A DNA stretch of 64,000 nucleotides from CAZGUG01 sp964625335 (GTDB lineage Bacteria > Bacillota > Clostridia > Ch29). Where the stretch lies: positions 9,974-73,973 of the forward strand of contig CAZVBE010000010.1 in NCBI GenBank assembly GCA_964625335.1, read 5' to 3'. This document shows positions 8,458-18,234 of this stretch, piece after piece (position 1 is the stretch's first letter; every line of letters starts with the position of its first letter). A model generated the notes under the pieces. It did not search any database. It saw nothing but the letters and a program-made list of their open reading frames with translations, and had not been told where the DNA came from. A program made the translations under genes and the position numbers.

Positions 8458-9672
8458 ATGAAAATAATTGTGCAGAAATTCGGCGGCACCTCTCTTACGA
8501 CACCCGAGAACAGGAATAATGCAATAGAAAAAATAAAAAGAGCAAGGAAGGAAGGTTATTTTCCTGTGGTAGTTGTATCTGCAATGGGAAGAAAGGGCCA
8601 GCCCTATGCTACCGACACCCTTTTGCAGCTGGCGGACGAAAGGGATAAGGATATTAAACCGAGGGATCAGGACCTGCTGATTTCCTGTGGAGAGATTATA
8701 TCGGCAGTTATGATGTCTACCCAGCTTAATGCAATAGGCATTGATGCAGTGGCAATGACGGGCCAGCAGGCAGGAATAATTACCGATAATAACTATGGAA
8801 ATGCTTCTGTGTTAAAGGTAGAGACCAAAAAGATTTATCAACATATAGAGAGGGGCCGGGTACCCGTTATTACAGGCTTTCAGGGGGTAACCGAGTACGG
8901 TGATATAACAACGCTGGGAAGAGGCGGCAGCGACGTCACGGCGGCTGTATTAGGCGATGCTCTAAATGCTTATTCAGTAGAGATATATACCGATGTGGAC
9001 GGGGTAATGACCGCCGATCCAAGGATCATTAACAGTGCAAGGGTAATAAAAAGTATGGATTATAACGAAGTATTTCAGATGGCCGATTACGGAGCCAAAA
9101 TTATTCATCCGAAGGCAGTGGAAATTGCAATGAAATCAGGCGTTCCCCTTGTGATAAAAAACACTTTTTCTAATTCCCCCGGAACCATAATCACTCAGTT
9201 CAAAAAAGACGGTGATACAATTTCCATGGGGGACAGGGGGCTTCTTACCGGCATTGCCCATCTCCATAACAGGACCCAGGTTGTTATAGATTATTCGGAT
9301 AACCCGGAAATAAGCTTAAGGGATAATATACTTGACAGACTGGCCGATATGGACATCAGCATAGATCTAATCAATATATTTACAGACAAGAAGATATTCA
9401 CAATAGATGACAGGGACTGTGACAAGGTGGCAGTCCTTCTTAAGGAAGAAGGAGCAGTATTCAGTATTACCAGAGACTGCAGCAAAATAACTGTAATAGG
9501 CAGTAGAATCAGAGGGGTACCCGGAGTTATGGCAAGGATACTCAAAATATTGAACGAAAATAGCATAAGAGTATACCAAACGGCGGATTCCCATGCCACA
9601 ATTTCGGTGCTTGTTAAGCGGGACCAGGCCGAAAGGGCGGTAATGGTACTTCATGATGAGTTTAAACTATAA
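8458..9672 (+). CDS. dapG: aspartate kinase, DapG-like
   Basis: Phosphorylates L-aspartate, the first step to lysine, threonine, methionine and, in spore-formers, dipicolinate. The 404-residue protein has the KFGGTSL nucleotide motif (~7-13), the YTDVDGVMTADPR segment and two C-terminal ACT domains (~265-330 and 345-400) for allosteric control. Following ymxH mirrors the Bacillus dapG neighbourhood. spoVFA, spoVFB, asd and dapA, which lie there in Bacillus, are missing here. DapG rather than LysC is inferred from context. The gene is followed by a strong terminator. Confidence 0.9.
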   Translation: MKIIVQKFGGTSLTTPENRNNAIEKIKRARKEGYFPVVVVSAMGRKGQPYATDTLLQLADERDKDIKPRDQDLLISCGEIISAVMMSTQLNAIGIDAVAMTGQQAGIITDNNYGNASVLKVETKKIYQHIERGRVPVITGFQGVTEYGDITTLGRGGSDVTAAVLGDALNAYSVEIYTDVDGVMTADPRIINSARVIKSMDYNEVFQMADYGAKIIHPKAVEIAMKSGVPLVIKNTFSNSPGTIITQFKKDGDTISMGDRGLLTGIAHLHNRTQVVIDYSDNPEISLRDNILDRLADMDISIDLINIFTDKKIFTIDDRDCDKVAVLLKEEGAVFSITRDCSKITVIGSRIRGVPGVMARILKILNENSIRVYQTADSHATISVLVKRDQAERAVMVLHDEFKL

Positions 9673-9718
9673 GTAAATCTGGCATATACTCTTAATAAAA
9701 AAACATATGATATATTTA

Positions 9719-9757
9719 TGCGCACCTTTTCGGTACCGGGGAAAAGGTGCGCATTTG
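9719..9757 (+). terminator. strong intrinsic terminator after dapG
   Basis: A perfect 13-bp stem (9719-9731 with 9741-9753), a 9-base loop, then TTTGTT. Confidence 0.9.
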
Positions 9758-9815
9758 TTAATTAAATAATATTTTATTGGTTAAGGTTAATAATAATAGC
9801 TAGAGATTCGGAAGA

Positions 9816-10553
9816 ATGGGGAGGAAAAATTTGCAGAAAAATAAAAGAGTTAACGTCAAAAAAACCAAAACCAAAGAAGCTGATAAAACACAAAAAAATA
9901 TCGCAGAGGAGATAAAATCCCTGGGGGTGTCTAATATCCCTCCTAATCCCACCAGCCCTATACATACCCTTACCATAATTGGCCAGATAGAGGGACATGT
10001 CCTGCTCCCTACACAAAACAAGGCAACAAAATACGAACATATAATGCCACAGCTTGTTAATGTAGAGGAAAATGACCAAATCAAAGGGCTTATGCTTCTT
10101 CTAAACACAATCGGCGGAGATGTGGAGGCTGGACTTGCACTTGCAGAAATGGTGGCGAGCATTTCCAAACCCAAGGTTTCACTGGTACTGGGAGGGGGCC
10201 ACAGTATCGGAGCACCCCTGGCAACTGCAGCCGACTATTCCTTTATTGCCCCTTCGGCAACTATGACCGTACATCCCATAAGAATGAGCGGCCTGGTGAT
10301 TGGAGTACCCCAGACCTTTAGATACTTTTACAAAATGCAGCAGCGTATAACCGAGTTTATTATTAAACACTCAAGAATTGATGCAGAAAAGCTTCGCGAA
10401 TTAATGTCGGCCACCGACGAACTGGCTAATGATATAGGCACTATACTTGTAGGCAAGGAAACGGTGGAACACGGAATAATCGACGAAGTGGGAGGGCTTA
10501 AGGAGGCCTTCGGGAAATTAATGCAACTGATTGAGGAATATGATAAATCATGA
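9816..10553 (+). CDS. tepA: ClpP-family serine protease TepA
   Basis: Membrane-associated relative of ClpP known in Bacillus as translocation-enhancing protein TepA. After a lysine-rich head (~residues 1-35) comes a ClpP fold with the oxyanion/nucleophile segment GGGHSIGAPLA (Ser ~128) and the His segment TMTVHPIRMSG, so the catalytic residues appear intact. It lies between dapG and ftsK/spoIIIE, as in Bacillus. The ATG follows GGAAGA. A role in spore-protein degradation or secretion is known only for the Bacillus homologue. Confidence 0.88.
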   Translation: MGRKNLQKNKRVNVKKTKTKEADKTQKNIAEEIKSLGVSNIPPNPTSPIHTLTIIGQIEGHVLLPTQNKATKYEHIMPQLVNVEENDQIKGLMLLLNTIGGDVEAGLALAEMVASISKPKVSLVLGGGHSIGAPLATAADYSFIAPSATMTVHPIRMSGLVIGVPQTFRYFYKMQQRITEFIIKHSRIDAEKLRELMSATDELANDIGTILVGKETVEHGIIDEVGGLKEAFGKLMQLIEEYDKS

Positions 10554-10615
10554 TATAATTGCAATGGTTTTCAGAGAAAAGCTGCTATTTGTTTTGTAGA
10601 AGGGGGATATTGCTT

Positions 10616-11455
10616 TTGTCTTTGCTTCAGTCAGTGATTATGGGTATTGTGCAAGGTCTTACAGAATTTTTGCCGGTAAGCAGTTCGGGTCACTTGGTGT
10701 TATTTGGCAGCATACTCGGAATTGAAACGGATACCGGCATCGTTTTTGAAGTGATGCTGCATATAGGGACGCTTGTTTCAATAGTATTCGTTTTTTATAA
10801 GGATATACTTCAGATGATAACAGGTTTTTTCGGTATGGGTCTTGATATCATCAGGGGCAGGGGGTTAGAGCTAAAAAAAAGTCCGCACAGGGTAATGGTA
10901 TTGATGGTAATTGCGGCTTCAATACCAACGGGTATAATGGGTATCCTGTTCAACGATTTTTTTGAAATAGCCTTTAGCTCGGTTAGGGTAGTATCAGTTA
11001 CGCTAATGATTACCGGTACGCTTTTGTACATAGCAAACAAAATTAAACCCGGCTTAAAGGGACCGGCGGATATGAAGATATCCGACGCCCTTATTGTGGG
11101 AGTGTTCCAGGGTCTGTCCATAACCCCCGGTATATCCAGATCCGGCTCTACCATTTTCGCCGGTCTGACCCGTGGTTTTACAAGGGAACTGGCTACACGG
11201 TTTTCCTTTATAATGTCGATACCTGCGATATTAGGAGCTGCAGTGCTGGAGCTGGCGAAATATTACGATCGCGCCACCTTCACCGATGGTCTTACAATAT
11301 CCCTTGCCGGTATGCTTGCGGCAGCGGTGGCGGGAACTATAGCTATCAGGTTCCTGGTGGAAATGCTCAAAAAGGGAAAGCTCCATTATTTTTCTTATTA
11401 CTGCTGGCTTGTGGGAGCAGGAAGCCTTATCGCCGGTTTGTTCATGGGTATATGA
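10616..11455 (+). CDS. uppP: undecaprenyl-diphosphatase UppP (BacA)
   Basis: Integral membrane enzyme that recycles undecaprenyl pyrophosphate for cell-wall synthesis and gives bacitracin tolerance. It shows QGLTEFLPVSSSGHL near the N-terminus (Glu and Ser of the active site), GLSITPGISRSGSTI in the middle, and about eight hydrophobic helices. The frame is open from 10559, but AAGGGGGA at 10599-10607 and family N-termini (MSLLQ...) point to the TTG at 10616. Product is 279 residues. It sits between tepA and ftsK, which are adjacent in Bacillus, so it appears to be a lineage insertion. Confidence 0.93.
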   Translation: MSLLQSVIMGIVQGLTEFLPVSSSGHLVLFGSILGIETDTGIVFEVMLHIGTLVSIVFVFYKDILQMITGFFGMGLDIIRGRGLELKKSPHRVMVLMVIAASIPTGIMGILFNDFFEIAFSSVRVVSVTLMITGTLLYIANKIKPGLKGPADMKISDALIVGVFQGLSITPGISRSGSTIFAGLTRGFTRELATRFSFIMSIPAILGAAVLELAKYYDRATFTDGLTISLAGMLAAAVAGTIAIRFLVEMLKKGKLHYFSYYCWLVGAGSLIAGLFMGI

Positions 11456-11498
11456 ATTCCTGTTCCTTGACGGGTTTTAAGCAAATCACCGGATAGTC

Positions 11499-11522
11499 AG
11501 AAGGCGGCTGCGCCTTCTTTTG
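11499..11522 (+). terminator. terminator after uppP
   Basis: An 8-bp stem AGAAGGCG/CGCCTTCT (11499-11506, 11511-11518) with a GCTG loop, then TTT. Confidence 0.75.
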
Positions 11523-11583
11523 CATAGGTCGTATAAGAGGATTCTACCTCTATATGTAGAAATAACAATTGGGGTGATGCGGA

Positions 11584-13854
11584 TTGGCAGCCAGAAGAAC
11601 CAGAAAGAATACCAAAAAAAATAAAGAAAGAATAAGATGTGAGGTTATAGGCATAGGCCTTATTGCTTTATCCGTCCTGGTTCTGTTAGGGCTGCAAAAA
11701 GGAGGGACCGGTGTCTTTGGAAGCATGTTCAGGGACTATGTTTTCGGCCTGTTCGGTATAGGAGGCTATGGGATACCGCTGTTTATAATGTTAACGGGTG
11801 TTATATATATTATGAGAATTAATATCAGGGACATGGAAAACAAAGCAATAGCCCTGTTTCTTCTGTATTTTTCGATACTGATACTAATTCATATTATTTC
11901 CGGGCATGGACAGCTGGTTGCAGTAAGGCAAAATTTAAGCCTGTGGGAGAACCTTAAAGAAAATGCCCAGATAGCATTTCTTAACGGAATGGAAAAAAGG
12001 GGCGGAGGCATAGTAGGAGGGGTTTGTGCAGTACTGTTGTATAAGGTGTTTGGCTCGGTCGGAAGCAAAATACTGGCGACGGCCATTGCTTTAATATCCG
12101 CTGTGATTTTAACCGACAGGTCCATCGTTTCATTGCTTATTAAGCTCTGTAAGGGAGTACTGAAAATAGCCAAAAACAGTGCGGTGGCGCTGAAGGAATT
12201 CATAATGGTTCCAGAGGAGCAGCAGGAGGAAATAGAAATCAGCACAATCACTGATGCAGACAAACGCAATGATAATACTGAGCCTGAAAGAAAGCAGGAG
12301 GACAGGATTAAAATATTTGATTCCAAGGATGTACTTAAGGGCATTAATGAGAGCGCAGCCGCCGGCCAGGCAGCTGCCGCACAAATAGAGGAATTAGAAC
12401 TACATAAGACAAGCTTTACAAACGAATTCATTGGCTACAGGCTTCCTCCCGTAAGCCTTCTTTCCGAATACGAAAGCAAGGCCGGCGGGAATAGAAAGGA
12501 ACTGCTTAACAACGCAAGAAAGCTGGAAGATACGTTAAATACCTTTGGAGTAGTTGCCAAGGTTGTGCAGGTCAGCGTTGGCCCTGCCATAACAAGATAC
12601 GAACTTCATCCAAGCCCCGGCGTCAAAGTAAGCAGAATACTAAACCTTTCCGACGATATAGCGTTAAGCATGGCGGCCACCTCGGTGAGAATAGAAGCCC
12701 CAATCCCGGGAAAATCGGCTATAGGGCTCGAGATTCCAAACAAGGAAACAGTACCGGTGACCCTCAGAGAACTCATTGAAAGCGTTCCCTTTAAAAACAG
12801 CGGATCAAAAATAACCGTTGCCTTAGGCAAGGATATTGCCGGAAACCCAGTCGTTATAGACCTTTCGGGGATGCCTCACCTGCTAATAGCCGGAGCCACG
12901 GGTTCGGGGAAGAGTGTTTGCATAAACGGCATTATAACCAGCCTTTTATATAAGGCTTCGCCTGCCCATGTAAAGCTGATTCTGATTGACCCAAAAATGG
13001 TGGAACTTAGTCATTACAATGGCATACCTCATTTACTGGCACCGGTTGTTACTGAACCAAGGAAAGCAACGGGTGTTTTGAACTGGGTAGTTCAGGAAAT
13101 GACTAACCGGTACAAGGAATTTGCACAAATAGGCGTTAAGGATATACATCGCTATAATCAGGTAAAACAGATTGAGAACTCGGATGAATATCTGCCCCAA
13201 ATAGTTGTCATAATAGACGAACTTTCTGACCTTATGATGGTATCACCGGCTGAGGTAGAGGATGCCATATGCCGGATTGCCCAAATGGCAAGGGCTTCCG
13301 GAATACATCTGGTAATCGCCACCCAAAGGCCTTCGGTTGATGTCATTACAGGAATAATTAAAGCCAACATCCCGTCAAGGATCTCCTTTGCGGTATCATC
13401 CCAGGTGGATTCCCGGACCATCCTCGATATGGCGGGAGCGGAAAAACTGATGGGAAGAGGGGATATGCTGTACCATCCAACAGGGGAATATAAACCCGTA
13501 AGGGTACAGGGTGCATTGGTGGAAGAAGAGGAAATAGAAAAGATAGTAGCATATGTCAGGGAACAGGTTGATACCCAGTACAGCGAAGAGGTATTGGAGG
13601 CGGCCCAGCCCAAGGAAACCAGTCATGATGACTGTGACGAACTGCTGCCGGATGCCATTGAAATAGTATTGGAATACCAGCAGGCTTCCGCTTCACTTTT
13701 GCAGCGTAAGCTTAAGGTAGGTTATGCAAGAGCTGCCCGTATGGTTGACCAAATGGAAGAAAGGGGTATTATAGGACCCTTTGAAGGAAGTAAACCACGC
13801 AGGTTACTGGTAAGCAGGGAAACAATTAACCAGACAATCAAGGGCGACAGCTAA
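11584..13854 (+). CDS. DNA translocase FtsK/SpoIIIE
   Basis: Septum-located ATPase that pumps chromosome through the division or sporulation septum. The 756-residue protein has about four N-terminal membrane helices (~20-195), an acidic linker, an alpha/beta motor with Walker A GATGSGKSV (~437-445) and Walker B VVIIDELSDLMM (~540), and a C-terminal winged-helix gamma domain (~690-750) that reads DNA polarity. Start is TTG after GGGGTGATG. The position after tepA matches spoIIIE. FtsK and SpoIIIE cannot be separated from sequence alone. Confidence 0.95.
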   Translation: MAARRTRKNTKKNKERIRCEVIGIGLIALSVLVLLGLQKGGTGVFGSMFRDYVFGLFGIGGYGIPLFIMLTGVIYIMRINIRDMENKAIALFLLYFSILILIHIISGHGQLVAVRQNLSLWENLKENAQIAFLNGMEKRGGGIVGGVCAVLLYKVFGSVGSKILATAIALISAVILTDRSIVSLLIKLCKGVLKIAKNSAVALKEFIMVPEEQQEEIEISTITDADKRNDNTEPERKQEDRIKIFDSKDVLKGINESAAAGQAAAAQIEELELHKTSFTNEFIGYRLPPVSLLSEYESKAGGNRKELLNNARKLEDTLNTFGVVAKVVQVSVGPAITRYELHPSPGVKVSRILNLSDDIALSMAATSVRIEAPIPGKSAIGLEIPNKETVPVTLRELIESVPFKNSGSKITVALGKDIAGNPVVIDLSGMPHLLIAGATGSGKSVCINGIITSLLYKASPAHVKLILIDPKMVELSHYNGIPHLLAPVVTEPRKATGVLNWVVQEMTNRYKEFAQIGVKDIHRYNQVKQIENSDEYLPQIVVIIDELSDLMMVSPAEVEDAICRIAQMARASGIHLVIATQRPSVDVITGIIKANIPSRISFAVSSQVDSRTILDMAGAEKLMGRGDMLYHPTGEYKPVRVQGALVEEEEIEKIVAYVREQVDTQYSEEVLEAAQPKETSHDDCDELLPDAIEIVLEYQQASASLLQRKLKVGYARAARMVDQMEERGIIGPFEGSKPRRLLVSRETINQTIKGDS

Positions 13855-13870
13855 GGGAGGAAACAAAAAC

Positions 13871-15193
13871 ATGCTAAGGGTTGCAGTTGTTACACTGGGT
13901 TGTCCCAAGAACGAGGTGGACAGCGAAATTATTAAAGGACTGCTCTGCCAAAACGGGTTTGAAGAGGAAAAGGATCTATCCAGGGCCGATATTATAGTTG
14001 TAAACACCTGCGGCTTCATAGAGGATGCAAAACAAGAATCCGTCAATACTCTTTTGGAAATGAGCGGGTATAAAGAAAACGGCAGCTGCCGGCTGCTGGT
14101 GGCCGCCGGCTGTCTTTCGCAAAGATACGGCAAGGAGCTAATGCAGGAAATATCCGGAATTGATGCCGTGGTCGGCACAACAAGTTTTCCCGATATAGTT
14201 GATACTATAAAGGATTCGCTGCGGGGAAACAGGGGATTTCGTATAAGGGATGAAAATATGGATATCCCGGAAGGTTTGCCCCGGGTACAAGGTGAAAACC
14301 TGCATTACAGATACTTAAGAATCGCAGAGGGCTGCGATAATTACTGCAGCTATTGTATTATCCCAAAGCTGAGGGGCAAATACAGAAGCCGCAAAGAGAA
14401 GGATATAATAGAAGAAGCAAATACTCTGGTGTCCGGCAGAGCCAGGGAAATAATACTGGTTGCCCAGGATATAACAGGATACGGCAGGGATTTGTACAAT
14501 GAGAAAAGACTGCCCGCACTCCTTATAAAGCTTTGCAGCATAGAAAAACTTGATTGGTTAAGGCTTTTGTACTGCTATCCCGAAGGCATAACAGAAGAAT
14601 TAATAAATACCGTGAGGGACCAGGACAAAATATGCAAGTACCTTGATATACCCATACAGCATGCCAGTGACAGTATCCTTAAACGTATGAACAGAAAAAT
14701 AACCGGCGTTGAGATTGAAAGGCTGCTGTATGAATTAAGGGAGCAGATACCCGGTCTAGTTATAAGAAGCTCTGTTATTGTGGGCTTTCCGGGTGAAAGC
14801 AGTGAGGATTTTGATAGTATACTGTCGTTGGTCAGAAAGGGCTATTTTGACAGGCTTGGGGTATTCACATATTCAAGGGAAGAAAACACTCCCGCTTTCC
14901 GCATGAAGGGACATATTTCTCCCGAAGTGTCCATGGAACGAAGGGAAATACTTATGCTGGAGCAGCAGGGAATTTCACTTAGGAAAAACCATTCCAAAAT
15001 AGGTATGGAGATAAGGGTTATTGTGGATGGGAAGGAAAATGAACTATATTACGGAAGGACCTACGGTGACGCCCCCGAAGTTGATAACCAGACACTCTTC
15101 ACCTCCGACCGCATATTAAAGGCAGGAGAATTTGTTAAGGTACGAGTTGAACATGCTCTTGAATACGATTTGATTGGGAGAGTGGTAGGATGA
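13871..15193 (+). CDS. rimO: ribosomal protein S12 methylthiotransferase RimO
   Basis: Radical-SAM enzyme that adds a methylthio group to an Asp of ribosomal protein S12. It has an N-terminal UPF0004 domain with three cluster cysteines (TLGCPKNEVDS, NTCGF, GCLSQ), the radical-SAM motif CDNYCSYC (CxxxCxxC, ~155-162) and a C-terminal TRAM domain. RimO rather than MiaB is supported by the GCPKN start and by a separate miaB at 54040-55395. Its stop overlaps pgsA by 4 bases. Confidence 0.95.
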   Translation: MLRVAVVTLGCPKNEVDSEIIKGLLCQNGFEEEKDLSRADIIVVNTCGFIEDAKQESVNTLLEMSGYKENGSCRLLVAAGCLSQRYGKELMQEISGIDAVVGTTSFPDIVDTIKDSLRGNRGFRIRDENMDIPEGLPRVQGENLHYRYLRIAEGCDNYCSYCIIPKLRGKYRSRKEKDIIEEANTLVSGRAREIILVAQDITGYGRDLYNEKRLPALLIKLCSIEKLDWLRLLYCYPEGITEELINTVRDQDKICKYLDIPIQHASDSILKRMNRKITGVEIERLLYELREQIPGLVIRSSVIVGFPGESSEDFDSILSLVRKGYFDRLGVFTYSREENTPAFRMKGHISPEVSMERREILMLEQQGISLRKNHSKIGMEIRVIVDGKENELYYGRTYGDAPEVDNQTLFTSDRILKAGEFVKVRVEHALEYDLIGRVVG

Positions 15194-15732
15194 ATTGGGC
15201 AAACAGGCTGACACTTTTACGTATTGTACTGGTACCGGTGTTTATGGTTTTTCTGCTAAACAAAATAACCCATGGGGAATATATTGCAGCAGCGGTGTTT
15301 ATTCTGGCAGCTCTGACCGACAGCTTCGACGGCTATATAGCCAGGAAGCACAACCAGGTAACAAAACTGGGCAAGCTTATGGACCCTGTCGCAGATAAAC
15401 TTTTAATAACCGCCGCCCTGATTTCACTGGTACAGATGGGCAAGCTGTCCGCGTGGATAGCTATGGTTGTTATTGCGCGGGAATTCGTCGTAACCGGGCT
15501 TAGGGGCGTAGCTGCATCTGAGGGTCATGTGATAGCAGCAAGCATCTGGGGAAAATTGAAAACAATCGCTCAAATCGTTGCCATAGTTGCAATAATACTG
15601 AATAATTTCCCTTTCCAATATTGGGATATACCCTTTGATGAAATAGCAATATGGATTGCGGTAGCTTTGACAATATTTTCGATGATTGACTATCTTTATA
15701 AAAGCAGAAAAATATTCATTGATTCCCGTTAA
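15190..15732 (+). CDS. pgsA: CDP-diacylglycerol-glycerol-3-phosphate 3-phosphatidyltransferase
   Basis: Membrane enzyme making phosphatidylglycerol phosphate. The CDP-alcohol phosphotransferase signature DGx2ARx8Gx3Dx3D is visible as DGYIAR...G...D...D (~residues 45-70). The protein has 180 residues and several hydrophobic helices. The ATG overlaps the rimO stop, the usual rimO-pgsA-cinA-recA order. Confidence 0.94.
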   Translation: MNWANRLTLLRIVLVPVFMVFLLNKITHGEYIAAAVFILAALTDSFDGYIARKHNQVTKLGKLMDPVADKLLITAALISLVQMGKLSAWIAMVVIAREFVVTGLRGVAASEGHVIAASIWGKLKTIAQIVAIVAIILNNFPFQYWDIPFDEIAIWIAVALTIFSMIDYLYKSRKIFIDSR

Positions 15733-15777
15733 GTATTAAAAAATTTGTTATAAATAATTAAAGAAAGGACAGTTCCT

Positions 15778-17025
15778 ATGAAATCAGAAGTTATATCTAT
15801 TGGCACCGAATTATTACTGGGAAACATAGTTAACACAAATTCAGCCTTTCTATCCTCAGAACTGGCCATGCTTGGGATAGACGTGTACTATCACATTACA
15901 GTGGGGGACAATCCGGCCAGACTGGAAGATACATTCAACGGAGCTCTTGGGCGGTCTGATATTCTTATAACCACCGGGGGGCTTGGGCCTACCACTGATG
16001 ATATTACCAAGGAAACCGTAGCGAAAATTGCGGGCAGGAAATTGGTAGCCGATGAGGCGGAGCTTGAAAAGCTGGAAAATTACTTCAAAAGAATGAAAAG
16101 GCCGATGACTCCCAACAATCTCAGACAGGTATATATACCCGAGGGAAGCATAGCTGTACCAAACGATAACGGAACGGCTCCTGGCATTATACTGGAACTG
16201 GACAGGGGAACAATAATTATGCTGCCGGGACCGCCGTCCGAAATGAAGCCTATGTTTCTGGAAAGGATTGTACCGTACCTGCGTAAAAAGTCAGAACAAA
16301 CACTGGTATCGGTAACCTTAAAGTTCTTCGGTATTGGAGAATCCGCACTGGAACATGAATTGTCCGATTTGATAATAAACCAGTCGGATCCAACCATAGC
16401 TACCTACGCCGGCGAAGGGGATGTCAAAGTGAGGCTGACAAGCAGAGCCAAGGACAATCAGGCAATACCACCATCCATTACCGAACTGATAAAGGCAATT
16501 GAGAAACGGCTTGGCAATTACATTTACTCCTATGAAGACAATACCATCCAGCAGGTTACTGCAAATGCCCTGCTGGAAGGGGGAAAAACCCTGGCAATAG
16601 CAGAATCCTGCACAGGGGGCAGGATAAGCAGTCTGCTAACCTCGATACCGGGCATTTCTAAAGCCTACAAGGGGACGGTCGTGAGCTACAGCAACGATAT
16701 TAAGGAAAACCTGCTGGGCGTTGCCAGACAAACCCTTGACCAGGCCGGAGCGGTAAGCGAAGCTACGGCGCTTGGGATGGCTTCCGGGGTAAGAAAGGTG
16801 TGCCATTCGGACATAGGCCTTGCTGTTACGGGAATTGCCGGACCGGAGGGCGGTACCGACGAGAAACCGGTAGGCCTTGTATTTATAGCCCTGTCGGCAG
16901 ATGACTGTTCTAAGTGCTGGGAGATCAGATTTGGAGGCAACCGGGAAAAAATAAGCACCTACGCTGCTAAGAACGCATTAAACCATCTGAGGCTTTACCT
17001 GCTCGGGGCATATAGCAAGTATTGA
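15778..17025 (+). CDS. cinA: CinA family protein (competence/damage inducible, NMN amidase domain)
   Basis: The N-terminal MoCF/COG1058 domain (SIGTELLLGNIVNTN, TTGGLGPTTDD, MLPGPPSEM) is linked with nucleotide pyrophosphatase activity. The C-terminal CinA/PncC domain (IAESCTGGRISSLLT, VTGIAGPEGGT) is linked with NMN deamidation in NAD recycling. 415 residues is the full two-domain length. The ATG follows AAAGGAC. The stop codon lies inside the recA -35 element. Co-occurrence with recA is a common Gram-positive arrangement. Confidence 0.93.
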   Translation: MKSEVISIGTELLLGNIVNTNSAFLSSELAMLGIDVYYHITVGDNPARLEDTFNGALGRSDILITTGGLGPTTDDITKETVAKIAGRKLVADEAELEKLENYFKRMKRPMTPNNLRQVYIPEGSIAVPNDNGTAPGIILELDRGTIIMLPGPPSEMKPMFLERIVPYLRKKSEQTLVSVTLKFFGIGESALEHELSDLIINQSDPTIATYAGEGDVKVRLTSRAKDNQAIPPSITELIKAIEKRLGNYIYSYEDNTIQQVTANALLEGGKTLAIAESCTGGRISSLLTSIPGISKAYKGTVVSYSNDIKENLLGVARQTLDQAGAVSEATALGMASGVRKVCHSDIGLAVTGIAGPEGGTDEKPVGLVFIALSADDCSKCWEIRFGGNREKISTYAAKNALNHLRLYLLGAYSKY

Positions 17026-17049
17026 CAAATGAATTATATGATATATAAT
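17022..17049 (+). promoter_or_regulatory. recA promoter
   Basis: Perfect TTGACA (17022-17027) and TATAAT (17044-17049) with a 16-base spacer. A LexA box follows immediately, so the gene can be repressed at or just after transcription start. Confidence 0.85.
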
Positions 17050-17056
17050 ACTAGAT

Positions 17057-17070
17057 AGAACATTTGTTCT
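17057..17070 (+). promoter_or_regulatory. LexA (SOS) box of recA
   Basis: The palindrome AGAACATTTGTTCT fits the Gram-positive GAAC-N4-GTTC SOS box. It lies 7 bases after the -10 element. The same motif occurs three times at lexA/yneA in this window. Confidence 0.85.
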
Positions 17071-17094
17071 TATATTTAAAAGGTGGTGTTTTAT

Positions 17095-18129
17095 ATGTCC
17101 AATGAAAAAATAAAAGCTCTTGAATTGACTATAAACCAGATTGAAAAACAATTTGGTAAGGGCTCGGTGATGAAACTGGGGGACCAAAAGGCCAGCCTTA
17201 ATATATCAAAAATTCCTACCGGGGCCCTGAATCTGGACATAGCCCTGGGTATAGGAGGAGTCCCGCGGGGAAGGGTTGTTGAAATATTTGGCCCGGAATC
17301 CTCCGGAAAGACCACCGTTGCACTGCATATTATTGCAGAGGCTCAAAAAACCGGTGGTAATGCGGCATTTATTGATGCAGAGCATGCCCTGGACCCGATT
17401 TATGCGGGAAACCTCGGCGTAGACATTGAAAACCTGATTGTTTCTCAGCCGGATACCGGGGAACAGGCCCTTGAGATTGCCGAAGCCCTTGTACGTTCCG
17501 GTGCTTTGGATGTGGTGGTAATAGATTCCGTTGCTGCTCTTGTTCCAAAGGCCGAGATAGAGGGCGAAATGGGGGATGCCCACGTTGGACTACAGGCAAG
17601 ACTCATGTCACAGGCCCTCAGAAAACTGGCAGGGGCAATAAACAAATCAAGAACCACAGCAATATTTATTAATCAGCTTCGTGAAAAAGTAGGAATAATG
17701 TTTGGAAACCCTGAGACCACTCCCGGAGGAAGGGCTTTAAAGTTTTATGCCTCGGTGAGACTGGATGTCCGCAGAATAGAAATACTCAAGCAGGGCGACG
17801 AAAACATAGGAAACCGCACAAGGGTTAAGGTTGTTAAGAACAAGGTAGCCCCTCCGTTCAAACAGGCAGAGTTCGATATTATGTACGGAAAGGGGATATC
17901 CCGGGAGGGAGCAATACTTGATGCTGCTATCAGTGAAGGAATTGCCGCAAAGAGCGGTTCATGGTACTCTTATGAGGATATAAGACTTGGACAGGGCAGA
18001 GAGAATGCAAAACAATATCTGTCTGAAAACCCTGAGCTATGTCTTCAGATAGAAAACAAGGTAAGGGAAAAATATAATCTGAACGCACCGCCTAAGGAAA
18101 AACCGGAGGATAAAAACCCAGGCAAGTAA
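17095..18129 (+). CDS. recA: recombinase RecA
   Basis: ATP-dependent strand-exchange protein and co-protease for LexA cleavage. It shows Walker A GPESSGKTT (~66-74), Walker B VVVIDSVAAL, the L2-loop region FINQLREKVG and a lysine/glutamate-rich C-terminus. The open frame starts at 17083, but AAAGGTGGTG places translation at the ATG at 17095 (MSNEKIKALEL), giving 344 residues. It is controlled by a LexA box and followed 105 bases later by recX. Confidence 0.98.
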   Translation: MSNEKIKALELTINQIEKQFGKGSVMKLGDQKASLNISKIPTGALNLDIALGIGGVPRGRVVEIFGPESSGKTTVALHIIAEAQKTGGNAAFIDAEHALDPIYAGNLGVDIENLIVSQPDTGEQALEIAEALVRSGALDVVVIDSVAALVPKAEIEGEMGDAHVGLQARLMSQALRKLAGAINKSRTTAIFINQLREKVGIMFGNPETTPGGRALKFYASVRLDVRRIEILKQGDENIGNRTRVKVVKNKVAPPFKQAEFDIMYGKGISREGAILDAAISEGIAAKSGSWYSYEDIRLGQGRENAKQYLSENPELCLQIENKVREKYNLNAPPKEKPEDKNPGK

Positions 18130-18234
18130 ATGAGACTTCAATAGGTGGATTGGAAATAACAGGGGCTGTCCATAGTACGGGGATGGCCCTTTATTAAAAT
18201 ATTACTGATAATGCGTTGAATAGAGGTGCAGTTG

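Noticed and set aside
18160..18200. Intrinsic terminator between recA and recX
   Set aside because: Only short, bulged pairing (GGG..CCAT with ATGG..CCC) and no T run; not enough to support a terminator.
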